Origin: an uncultured Lachnospiraceae bacterium
Lineage (GTDB): Bacteria > Bacillota_A > Clostridia > Lachnospirales > Lachnospiraceae
Direction of reading: 5' to 3'
DNA: 20,779 nt
NCBI GenBank assembly: GCA_902773195.1
Contig: CACYDL010000187.1
Span: forward strand, 1-20,779
Position numbers and translations under genes: made by a program. A model generated the notes under the pieces. That model searched no databases. It saw only the letters and a list, made by a program, of their open reading frames with translations, and was not told the origin of the DNA. This document shows positions 1 to 7,081 of the stretch, piece by piece (within the stretch, counting starts at the first letter, position 1; the number at the start of each line of letters is the position of its first letter).

Positions 1-1
1 G

Positions 2-613
2 AACGGCCATGTGACCGGCGTCGTGATCAAGAGCGTCGGCAATTTCCGCAAGGAGAACGGCCGCATGATGTTCGACGTCCTCGAGGGAACCGAGGAGCTG
101 ATCCCCTGCGACACGGTCGTCTTCGCCACGGGCCAGAGGCCGACGATCCCGATGGATCCCGAGGCGTTCGGCCTGGAGCTGACCCACGGCAACTACGTCG
201 CGGGCAAGGGCCCCAACGGCGAGACCTCCGTCGAAGGCGTCTGGGCGGCGGGCGACTCCCTCACGGGAACGACCTCCGTCATCAAAGGCATCGCCGGCGC
301 GAGGGACGCCATCTCCGCCATCGACAGATATCTGGGCGGCGACGGCAATATCGACGAGCACCTGGCGCCCGAGCAGGTCAAGGATCCCTACATCGGAGTG
401 ATCCAGGGCTTCGGCGACCTCCCGAGGACGGAACCGAGGGTGGTTCCCTCCCCGAAGCGCGTGGCGGAGTGGAAGAGCTGCGGGCCGATGGATCAGGGAT
501 TCGACGAGTCGCTCGCGAAATGTGAAGCGGCGAGGTGTCTGCAGTGCGACCTGAGACTGTGCATTTCCCAGCCGAGAACCTGGGGAGATTTCGCAAAGGA
601 GGCCGAAGCATGA
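2..613 (+). CDS. GltD-like FAD/NAD(P)-dependent oxidoreductase, C-terminal part (5' end outside window)
   Basis: The reading frame is open from base 2, so the start lies upstream; about 203 codons are visible. The segment is the end of a glutamate-synthase-small-subunit-like flavoprotein. It has an ATG-type motif before the FAD site (VVFATGQRP) and the conserved FAD-contacting motif GVWAAGDSLTGTTSVIKGI. A Cys-rich tail follows, AARCLQCDLRLC, resembling the Fe-S binding segments of this family. Such proteins pass electrons between NAD(P)H, FAD and Fe-S partners. The stop codon overlaps the next start (ATGA at 610-613), so the two are translationally coupled and probably form one complex with the NuoF-like protein. 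The physiological acceptor cannot be told from this fragment. The family assignment is firm and the exact reaction is unknown. Confidence 0.85.
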   Translation, partial: NGHVTGVVIKSVGNFRKENGRMMFDVLEGTEELIPCDTVVFATGQRPTIPMDPEAFGLELTHGNYVAGKGPNGETSVEGVWAAGDSLTGTTSVIKGIAGARDAISAIDRYLGGDGNIDEHLAPEQVKDPYIGVIQGFGDLPRTEPRVVPSPKRVAEWKSCGPMDQGFDESLAKCEAARCLQCDLRLCISQPRTWGDFAKEAEA

Positions 614-1797
614 GACAGACGATCGAAACCGCAAGAAAGCTGGGGTTCGCGGCGCTCCTTGACAGGATCAAAGAGGCCGGCCTGGCCGAGTACGGCCTGG
701 TCCCCGAACCTCTTGAAGAGAAGATTTACCGGGCCTGCGCGAAGGAAGGAGACCCCTACGTTCACGCCGGGCTCAACAACGCCGACGTGGACCGCGTCCT
801 GCTGGGCCTTCTGAAGGAGGATCCGGAGAAGGTGCTCTCCGGCATCGCCGCGGCGGGCGAGCTGGTCAAGGCGGCCGCGTGCTTCCTGTATCTGCCGGAG
901 GACGAGCAGGAGCTCGCCGCGGCGCTGAAGCCGAAGGCGGAGGAATACCGCGTCGTCCTCGTAAACGACATCATCAACGTCAGGGAGTCCGAGGGGGATC
1001 TGCTGCTTCACATCGTGACGGCGGCGGATCTGGCGGATCTCATCGACGGCTGCTACGAGCCCGGGGTCTATATCGCGGGTGAGGACGGCAGCCTCAGGAA
1101 GACCGCTCCCGGCACGCCGGTGACGGAGCTCGCCAACGGAGAGGACGCCAAGGCCTACTATCTCGGCTATCAGTTCTATACGCCCGCCGAGGCGGCGGAG
1201 CTGACCGCGAAGGACGCGGTGACGGGCTGCGTGCGGGTGCTGACCTCGAAGGACTGCATCGTCAGCGAGACCCAGAAGATCCTGCTGAAGTACAGAAAGG
1301 CGAGCTGCGGCCGCTGCGTGTTCTGCCGCGAGGGCCTGATCCAGCTTGAGTACATGCAGAAGGAAATCACGATGGCCCGCGGCAAGGGCAGCCAGCTGGA
1401 CCTCACCCGTGAGATCGGCGAGGCGATGGTTTACTCCACCCTCTGCACGGTGGGACAGGAGTCCTCGAAGATCGCCCTGTCCGCCATCGAAAAGTTCGGC
1501 GGCGAATTCGAGGCCCATATCAAGAAGAACAAGTGTCCCGCGGGGGTCTGCGCGGCCTTCGTCCACATCTACATCGACCCGTCCGCCTGCACCGGATGCG
1601 GGGACTGCATCGACGTATGTCCCGCGGACTGCATCGAGGGCAAGTCGAATTTCATCCATATGATCGACGAGTTCGAGTGCACGAAGTGCGGAAAGTGCAT
1701 CGAGGCGTGCGGCGACGACGCCATCCAGATGACCTCCGGCAAGCTTCCCAAGCTGCCGAACCGTCTGGTCAAGGTCGGAAAATTCAAGAAACACTGA
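610..1797 (+). CDS. NuoF-like iron-sulfur oxidoreductase subunit with C-terminal 2x[4Fe-4S] ferredoxin domain
   Basis: This 395-residue protein starts at ATG 610, which overlaps the previous stop and is preceded by AAAGGAGG. From about residue 225 it matches the C-terminal part of NADH dehydrogenase subunit F. The Fe-S ligand pattern is SCGRCVFCREG (C233, C236, C239) plus C279 in STLC. A bacterial ferredoxin domain follows, with C327/C330/C333/C337 and C357/C360/C363/C367; the second motif ends in CG rather than CP. The first 220 residues show no glycine-rich FMN/NADH site typical of NuoF or HydB. The protein may therefore only relay electrons, with FAD and NAD(P)H handled by the coupled upstream flavoprotein. 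It is probably a cytoplasmic soluble electron-transfer complex. The substrate and partner enzyme are not visible. Confidence 0.82.
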   Translation: MRQTIETARKLGFAALLDRIKEAGLAEYGLVPEPLEEKIYRACAKEGDPYVHAGLNNADVDRVLLGLLKEDPEKVLSGIAAAGELVKAAACFLYLPEDEQELAAALKPKAEEYRVVLVNDIINVRESEGDLLLHIVTAADLADLIDGCYEPGVYIAGEDGSLRKTAPGTPVTELANGEDAKAYYLGYQFYTPAEAAELTAKDAVTGCVRVLTSKDCIVSETQKILLKYRKASCGRCVFCREGLIQLEYMQKEITMARGKGSQLDLTREIGEAMVYSTLCTVGQESSKIALSAIEKFGGEFEAHIKKNKCPAGVCAAFVHIYIDPSACTGCGDCIDVCPADCIEGKSNFIHMIDEFECTKCGKCIEACGDDAIQMTSGKLPKLPNRLVKVGKFKKH

Positions 1798-1815
1798 GCA
1801 GCAGACAGACGGAGG

Positions 1816-1843
1816 CGGCGGGAATGATCCCGCCGTCTCTTTG
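1816..1843 (+). terminator. Possible weak terminator hairpin after the oxidoreductase operon
   Basis: A perfect 8-bp stem (CGGCGGGA / TCCCGCCG, 1816-1823 and 1828-1835) with an ATGA loop is followed by TCTCTTTGG. The T tract is short and interrupted, so termination may be partial. I see no clear promoter between here and the response regulator gene. Confidence 0.45.
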
Positions 1844-1871
1844 GTTTGACGGAAGCGAAGGAGAGAACCGG

Positions 1872-3467
1872 ATGCTGAAGGTACTGATCGCCGACGACGA
1901 ACAGCTGATCTCGGCCATGATCAGAAAGATGATCCGCTGGAACGAGAAGGGCATGGAGGTCGCGGGCACCGCGGACAACGGCCTTGAGATTCTCCGGATG
2001 ACGGAGGAGCTGCGGCCGGACATCGTGATCACCGATATCCGAATGCCGGGGATTGACGGCCTGGAGATGATCCGGCGCGCCATGGAGGTGTCGCCGGATA
2101 CGGAGTTCATCATCATCAGCGGCTACAAGAACTTTGAGTACGCCCACCAGGCGCTGAACATGGGTGTGCGCCACTATTTGCTGAAGCCCATCGACCAGAC
2201 GGAGCTGTCCGACACGCTGGACCGGATTCTGGAGGAGAAGGCGAAGAACCGGATCTCCGGGGAGGAGGAGAAGCTGCTCCACGAGACCCTGGAGAGCCGC
2301 CAGAGCATGAGGCGGCATTTCCTCAACTCGATCCTGAAAAAGACGGAGCTGGCGCCGGAGGAGGACGGGGAGGAGCCGGGGGAGCAGGAGCTCAGCTTCT
2401 CCAACAGCCTCTACCGGGCCTTCCTGGTCAAGATCGATTCCACGGAGAGCGGGGAGATTCCGACGAGCCTTCTCGAGATGCTTCTGGCGGTGGTGGAGGA
2501 CGCCGAGCGCGGCTGGGAATGCGACTACATCAACACCCTCGCGAAGAACGGGATCGTATCGGTGGTCAACTACCCCCGGGAAGGGGAGGGGCTCAGCCGG
2601 GAGAAGACGGAGGCCCTGTATACCCGATGCCGGAAGGAGCTGGACAAGTTCTCGGGCTACTCCGTCACGGTGGGAATCGGCACGGAGAAGGACGATATTT
2701 CCCGCGTGCGGGAGACCATCGAGGAGGCGATCGGCGCCGTCAAGCTCCGGATTCTGCGAGGGATCGACCGCGTGATTCCCTACGAGGCGCCCGACGCGGA
2801 GGCGCCGGGGGCGGAGGCGCTGCTGACGGAGGAGCTCCGGCGGGGCATCGTCCGGGCGATCGAGGCGCGGGACGCCGACGCGGTGGTCAGCGACTACAGG
2901 CTGCTCATGGAGACGCCGGGGCACCGGCGCACGGCGGACGGGATCTTCTCGCTGACCGACGCCTATACCAAGATGATCCGCGACGCCTGGCGCCGGAGCG
3001 GGACGGACGAGACGCTGGTCTCGGAATTCCTGCTCGCGGTGGAGACGGTGCTGGACCGGAGCACGACGGAGGCACGCCTGATCCAGGCCTTTGAGGAGAC
3101 GGTCCAGGAGTATTTCAGAAGGGTGATCGAGAGCGAACGGCAGAAGGGGCAGGCGCCCGTGAGGCTGGCGAAGCAGTACCTCTCGGAGCACTTTGCGGAG
3201 GGACCGGCGCTGGAGGAGGTGGCGCGGCACGTGGGGATGAGCCCCGCCTATTTCAGCACGGTCTTCAAGAAGGAGTTCGGCATCGGGTTCAGCGAGTACC
3301 TGATCCAGCTGCGCATCGAGGAGTCCAAACGTCTCATGCGGGAGACGGCCCTGCCGATCGGCGAGATCTCGGAGAGGGTCGGCTACGCCGACACGAAATA
3401 CTTCAGCCGGATCTTCCGCAAATCCGTGGGCCTGAAACCCAGCGAGTACAGAAAAATCTACAGGTAA
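1872..3467 (+). CDS. YesN-type response regulator with AraC-family DNA-binding domain
   Basis: This 531-residue protein starts at ATG 1872 behind AAGGAGA. Residues 1-120 form a receiver domain with acidic pair D8/D9, phospho-acceptor D55 (VITDIRMP) and conserved K105 (LLKP). The middle, about 130-420, has no motif I can name with confidence and probably serves as linker and dimerisation region. Residues about 430-531 are a double helix-turn-helix AraC domain, including VARHVGMSPAYFSTVFKKEF and a final GLKPSEYRKIYR. The cognate kinase starts 5 bases after its stop. By analogy with YesN, the phosphorylated protein should activate nearby sugar-transport genes. The promoter at 5847-5875 in front of the binding-protein gene is the obvious target, by inference. 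Confidence 0.93.
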   Translation: MLKVLIADDEQLISAMIRKMIRWNEKGMEVAGTADNGLEILRMTEELRPDIVITDIRMPGIDGLEMIRRAMEVSPDTEFIIISGYKNFEYAHQALNMGVRHYLLKPIDQTELSDTLDRILEEKAKNRISGEEEKLLHETLESRQSMRRHFLNSILKKTELAPEEDGEEPGEQELSFSNSLYRAFLVKIDSTESGEIPTSLLEMLLAVVEDAERGWECDYINTLAKNGIVSVVNYPREGEGLSREKTEALYTRCRKELDKFSGYSVTVGIGTEKDDISRVRETIEEAIGAVKLRILRGIDRVIPYEAPDAEAPGAEALLTEELRRGIVRAIEARDADAVVSDYRLLMETPGHRRTADGIFSLTDAYTKMIRDAWRRSGTDETLVSEFLLAVETVLDRSTTEARLIQAFEETVQEYFRRVIESERQKGQAPVRLAKQYLSEHFAEGPALEEVARHVGMSPAYFSTVFKKEFGIGFSEYLIQLRIEESKRLMRETALPIGEISERVGYADTKYFSRIFRKSVGLKPSEYRKIYR

Positions 3468-3472
3468 GGAAT

Positions 3473-4294
3473 ATGAAGACGGCCATCGTGATTCTGACAG
3501 CGGCGCTGGCGCTGTGTCTGATCTGTATCGTGAGGCTGCGGCAGCTTCTGAAGCAGGAGCGGCGCCGGCCGGCGCCGGACGCCGGGCCCTCGGAGAAGGA
3601 GCGCCGGCGCGAGCAGGAGCTGCTGGAGACGAAGATGAAATTTGCCCTCCTGCAGAACCAGATCAATCCTCATTTTCTCTACAACACGCTAGAGAACATA
3701 CGCGCCAGGGCGATCCTGGACGACAATCCCGTCATCGCGGACATGACGGAATCCCTCTCCCGCTTTTTCCGCTACAATATCAGCAGGCGCTCCGACCTGG
3801 TGAAGCTCGGCGAGGAGCTGGACAACATCCGCACCTATATGCACATCCAGCAGTACCGGTTCTCCAACAAGTTCGATTTCCGGATCTTCAACCACGACGA
3901 GGATCCCTCGACGCTGAACTGCCTGATTCCGAAGCTGACGCTCCAGCCCATCGTGGAAAACGCGATCTTCCACGGGATGGAAAACAAGATCGGCGAGGGG
4001 CATATCGAGATTCACATCGAATCGGACGACCGGTACGTGTACATCCTGATCGAGGACGACGGCGTCGGCATGCCGGAGGAGAAGCTCCGGGAGCTGACGG
4101 AGAGAATCAACGGAGAGGACGACGGGCCGGCGGAAGGGGGCCGCGCGGGGGACGGAATCGCGATGAGAAACGTCAACCGGCGCCTGAAGCTCCTCCACGG
4201 CGACGCCTGCGGGCTCGCCGTGTCGAGCACCGAGGGCGTGGGAACCGAGGTCAGCCTGACCCTTCCGAAGACAGAGGAGAAGAACAGCCGTTGA
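3473..4294 (+). CDS. LytS/YesM-type sensor histidine kinase without an extracellular sensor domain
   Basis: This is a 273-residue membrane kinase. It has one N-terminal transmembrane segment (about residues 4-20) and a short charged linker that may be coiled coil (about 28-55). The His_kinase domain carries phospho-acceptor H67 in QNQINPHFLYN. The ATPase domain has N box VENAIFHGM (about 161-169), G1 box EDDGVGM (about 194-200) and G2-like GIAMRNVNRRL (about 228-238). Family members commonly have two membrane segments flanking an extracellular sensor plus HAMP, at around 500-600 residues; all of that is missing here. The start at 3473 follows AAGGA, partly made from the previous stop, with only two bases of spacing; no better start exists upstream of H67. 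Its signal probably comes from a partner protein, and the ABC-like protein encoded next is the candidate. Confidence 0.9.
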   Translation: MKTAIVILTAALALCLICIVRLRQLLKQERRRPAPDAGPSEKERRREQELLETKMKFALLQNQINPHFLYNTLENIRARAILDDNPVIADMTESLSRFFRYNISRRSDLVKLGEELDNIRTYMHIQQYRFSNKFDFRIFNHDEDPSTLNCLIPKLTLQPIVENAIFHGMENKIGEGHIEIHIESDDRYVYILIEDDGVGMPEEKLRELTERINGEDDGPAEGGRAGDGIAMRNVNRRLKLLHGDACGLAVSSTEGVGTEVSLTLPKTEEKNSR

Positions 4295-5850
4295 GCAGAT
4301 ACGAGGAAGCCTATCTTTCCATCCGGGAGCTGGAGCTCGAGCCGGGCGCCAGGGACGGCCGGGGCGGGCTCAGCCTCCGCGTGATGCGGGGCGAGTTCAT
4401 GGAGATTCTCGGGATCGACGGCTCCGGCAAGGACGCCCTGGCCCGGTTTCTGGACGGCCGGGCGGCGATCCGGTCGGGGCTCGCGGTCATCGGCGGAAGA
4501 ACGTTCCGGGCAGGGGACTCCCTGGCCGGCTTCGACGGCGTCCTGTCCGTCAGCGGGACCCCGAAGATCGCCGACGAACTCACCGTGGCCGAGAATATCT
4601 GCGTCCTGTCGCGGCGCAGGAAGACCCGGGTACTCGTGCACAGGGCCAACATCGCGAAGAGAGTCAGCTTCCTGCTGTCGGAGTACGGGCTGTCCGTCCG
4701 GGCGGAGCAGAAGGCGGGCGAACTTACGGAGGGCGAGAGGATCGCCGTCGAGCTGCTCCGGGCGGTGGAAAACGAGATTCCCCTGGTCTGCGTCAACGTC
4801 AGCATCGAGCGGATCGGCCGGCAGGAGACCCTCGTCATCGAGCGCTGCCTCATGAAAATGAAGCGGCAGGGCATCACGATCCTCTGCCTGGGAAGCGGCT
4901 TTCCCAAGCTTCTCTACCTCGACGACCGGGTGACGGTGCTGAGAAGCGGCCGGAACGTCAGAACCTTCTACCGGGACAGCTACGACCGCGACGAGTTTAT
5001 CCGGTGGGTGCTGGGCATCTCCCGGACGGAGGCCGCGGCACCGGATCCGTCCGGGCAGGAGGGCGAGGATACGGAGAAGGGGGCCCGACCCGTTCCCCTC
5101 ATCAACGCCGGCGGAGCCGGAGAGACGCCCGTCTTACCGGAGGGGGAGGGACGCTGCTCCCTTGAAGTACGGGGCCTCACCGGACGATATCTGAGGGACT
5201 TCAGCTTCCGCTTCCCCGGGGGCGGGATCACCGGACTTTACGACATGAACAACGTGATGAACCGTGAGCTGGCGGGGATTCTGACCGGTCAGAGACGGCC
5301 GGCCGCCGGATCCGTCACGCTGGACGGCAGAAGATACGCGCCCCTCTCTCTCCGGGAGGCCGTCGCGGAGGGCGCGGCCTACATTCCCCCGGATATCCGA
5401 AGCTGCTCGGTGGTGGAGGGCATGGGGATCGGGGAGAACCTGCTGCTTCCCGTCATGAAGGAATTCAGCCGGGGCGGCATCCTGCAGAACCGCCGGGTGG
5501 CCCGCTACCTTGAGTCCGAGAACGGCGAGTTCCTGAAGCTGGAGAATCCGGACTGCCGCTCGGCCGCGGAGCTGGGCGGCTACGACCGGATGAGAATCGC
5601 GCTGGGGAAGTGCCTCCTCATGAACCCGCGGCTCGTGATCGGGGTGGATATTCTCAACGACGTCGACGTGAAGATGATGGGGATCGAGACGGCGTTCTTC
5701 GGACGACTCGCCGCGCGGGGCGCCACGGTGCTCCTGTCGTCCCAGAACCTGACGGCTCTCCGCCGGATCTGCGGCCGGATCCTCGTGATGAATTCCTCCG
5801 AGGAAGAAGATCAAAAGAAAGTCCACCTTTTCGAAACACAGTCGGATTGA
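4291..5850 (+). CDS. Degenerate RbsA-like double ABC-domain protein, probably ATPase-inactive
   Basis: This 519-residue protein starts at TTG 4291, overlapping the kinase stop (TTGA) and preceded by AGAGGAG. Its architecture is that of a CUT2 sugar ATPase with two ABC domains (about 1-245 and 290-505), but the catalytic motifs are eroded. Walker A of domain 1 reads GIDGSGKDA, with Asp in place of Ser/Thr at 48. The Walker B region reads LVCVNVSIERI, lacking Asp-Glu, and the switch His is replaced (CLGSGFP). The ABC signature reads LTEGERIAVEL. Domain 2 has GLYDMNNVMNREL where a P-loop belongs, LGGYDRMRIAL for LSGGNQQKVVL, and GVDILNDVDV for LDEPTRGIDV. The overall pattern (IPPDIRSCSVVEGMGIGENLLLP, DRVTVLRSGR) still aligns well. 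The frame is intact and coupled to the kinase, which argues for a retained non-enzymatic role rather than a pseudogene. I infer that it couples transporter status to the kinase. Confidence 0.85.
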   Translation: MSRYEEAYLSIRELELEPGARDGRGGLSLRVMRGEFMEILGIDGSGKDALARFLDGRAAIRSGLAVIGGRTFRAGDSLAGFDGVLSVSGTPKIADELTVAENICVLSRRRKTRVLVHRANIAKRVSFLLSEYGLSVRAEQKAGELTEGERIAVELLRAVENEIPLVCVNVSIERIGRQETLVIERCLMKMKRQGITILCLGSGFPKLLYLDDRVTVLRSGRNVRTFYRDSYDRDEFIRWVLGISRTEAAAPDPSGQEGEDTEKGARPVPLINAGGAGETPVLPEGEGRCSLEVRGLTGRYLRDFSFRFPGGGITGLYDMNNVMNRELAGILTGQRRPAAGSVTLDGRRYAPLSLREAVAEGAAYIPPDIRSCSVVEGMGIGENLLLPVMKEFSRGGILQNRRVARYLESENGEFLKLENPDCRSAAELGGYDRMRIALGKCLLMNPRLVIGVDILNDVDVKMMGIETAFFGRLAARGATVLLSSQNLTALRRICGRILVMNSSEEEDQKKVHLFETQSD

Positions 5851-5875
5851 GTCCCGAAGGCTTATCCCGTAAAAT
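5847..5875 (+). promoter_or_regulatory. Predicted sigma-70-type promoter for the CUT2 binding-protein gene
   Basis: TTGAGT (5847-5852) and TAAAAT (5870-5875) are separated by 17 bases, matching the consensus at 4/6 and 5/6. The -35 box overlaps the stop codon of the ABC-like gene. Transcription would begin near 5882, just ahead of the AAAGGAG site. This would let the binding protein be made separately from the signalling operon. Confidence 0.55.
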
Positions 5876-5906
5876 GAGTTTATTAAAGAAAGGAGACACC
5901 GCTACC

Positions 5907-6914
5907 ATGAAAAAGAGAACAGTCAGTATTCTTCTTACAGCAGTGATGACAGCCGGCCTCATGACCGGAATGGTTTCCGCCGAGGAGGGAGCCCCGAGGG
6001 AAGGCCTCACGATCGGAATGACGGTTCCGTCCGTCAGCAACGACTTCATGGTCGCTCTTTCCGACGCGCTCCAGGCCTATCTCACGGACCAGGGCCATAC
6101 GGTTCAGTTCGACTCCGCCGAAGGCGACGTCAACAAACAGATGACCCAGGTCGAGAACGACGCCCAGATGGGCTGCGACGCGATCGTCGTATGGCCGGTC
6201 AACGGCGAAGGCCTCTCCAGCACGGTCACCAAGATCGTCGAGTCCGGCATCCCGGTCCTCGCGTTCGCCAATGACATCCCGGGTGCTTCCGCCTCCCAGA
6301 TCGCCGCGGATGATAAGACGATGGGCGCCGCCCAGGCAGAGCTTGCCAGCGACTGGATCGACGCCACGTTCCCGGACGCGGGCGACAAGGAAGTCAAGGT
6401 GTTCGTCATGACGGCCGCCAACACGCCGCAGGCCGTTGAGAGAAGCGAAGGCATGCAGACCATCGCTGAGCTCAACAGCAAGGTCGACATGATCACGGCT
6501 TCCGTCGACTGGGACAGCCCCAACGAGTCCAGAACCCTGATCGAGAACACGCTTCTCGTCAACCCGGACGTCAAGGTCATCATGTGCCCGGGCGGCACGC
6601 CGGCCGTCGCGGCCAACTCCTTCGTCATGAGCCCGGCCTCCCCGGTCGAGGACAAGGCCCACTTCGCGGTCTTCGGCGTGGACGAGACCGAGGAGATCGA
6701 CGCGGCCATCGTCGCCTCCGCAGGCGATGAAGCGGTCCTCCGCGGAACGGTTTCCATGGGCACCATCGGCGACACGATCAACGACTTCGCCAAGGCGATC
6801 CAGCCCTATCTGGACGGCGGCGAGATCCAGTCCGTCAGCGGCAGCGCGTTCAAGCTCACGGCGGAAAGCCTCATGGGCGGCGCCGCTTCCACAGCAGAGG
6901 AGGCTGCCGAATAA
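5907..6914 (+). CDS. CUT2-type sugar ABC transporter substrate-binding protein (Peripla_BP_4 family)
   Basis: This 335-residue secreted protein starts at ATG 5907 behind AAAGGAGA. A Sec signal peptide (about residues 1-25) ends in MVSA before EEG, with no lipobox cysteine. The mature part has the RbsB/XylF-like fold: LTIGMTVPSVSNDFMVAL at the start, VENDAQMGCDAIVVWPVNG, SGIPVLAFAND, and FAVFGVDETEEIDAAI near the end. It should capture a monosaccharide or similar small ligand for the ATPase and permease encoded at 7082 and 8591. It sits directly after the two-component/ABC-like operon and has its own promoter. A strong terminator follows, which should keep its level above that of the transporter. 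The ligand cannot be predicted. The missing lipid anchor is unusual for a Gram-positive binding protein. Confidence 0.9.
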   Translation: MKKRTVSILLTAVMTAGLMTGMVSAEEGAPREGLTIGMTVPSVSNDFMVALSDALQAYLTDQGHTVQFDSAEGDVNKQMTQVENDAQMGCDAIVVWPVNGEGLSSTVTKIVESGIPVLAFANDIPGASASQIAADDKTMGAAQAELASDWIDATFPDAGDKEVKVFVMTAANTPQAVERSEGMQTIAELNSKVDMITASVDWDSPNESRTLIENTLLVNPDVKVIMCPGGTPAVAANSFVMSPASPVEDKAHFAVFGVDETEEIDAAIVASAGDEAVLRGTVSMGTIGDTINDFAKAIQPYLDGGEIQSVSGSAFKLTAESLMGGAASTAEEAAE

Positions 6915-6928
6915 TTTCGGACTTTTCG

Positions 6929-6963
6929 GAGCTCCTGTGAGAATCCACAGGAGCTCTTTTTTT
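6929..6963 (+). terminator. Strong intrinsic terminator between binding protein and ATPase genes
   Basis: An 11-bp perfect stem (GAGCTCCTGTG / CACAGGAGCTC, 6929-6939 and 6946-6956) with a 6-base loop is followed by seven Ts. It lies inside a transport operon, so it probably acts as a partial terminator that raises the ratio of binding protein to membrane components. Confidence 0.92.
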
Positions 6964-7081
6964 CAGGACGGCGGGCCGCCGCGGAGGTGCGGCGGAAGAG
7001 GGGAGCCGCTTCCGCGGTCCGCGTCCCGCAAAGAGGGAAACGGCAGCGGCCGTTCTCTTTCAACAATAAAAGGAGACGAAT
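6964..7081 (+). other. GC-rich leader with hairpins ahead of the CUT2 ATPase gene
   Basis: This 118-base stretch follows the terminator. It holds several GC-rich inverted repeats, such as CCGCCGC...GCGGCGG near 6974-6994 and AACGGC AGCG GCCGTT at 7039-7054, the latter followed by CTCTTTC. It ends with the AAAGGAG site of the ATPase gene. I see no convincing promoter here, so expression of the ATPase probably depends on read-through. Confidence 0.4.

Noticed and set aside
1846..1874. TTGACG as a -35 box for the response regulator gene
   Set aside because: The correctly spaced -10 position falls on the start codon and reads CGGATG, which does not match.
4291..5850. Calling the degenerate ABC gene a pseudogene
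   Set aside because: There is no stop or frameshift, the start overlaps the upstream stop, the overall fold pattern is kept, and codon use resembles its neighbours. A retained non-catalytic protein is more likely.
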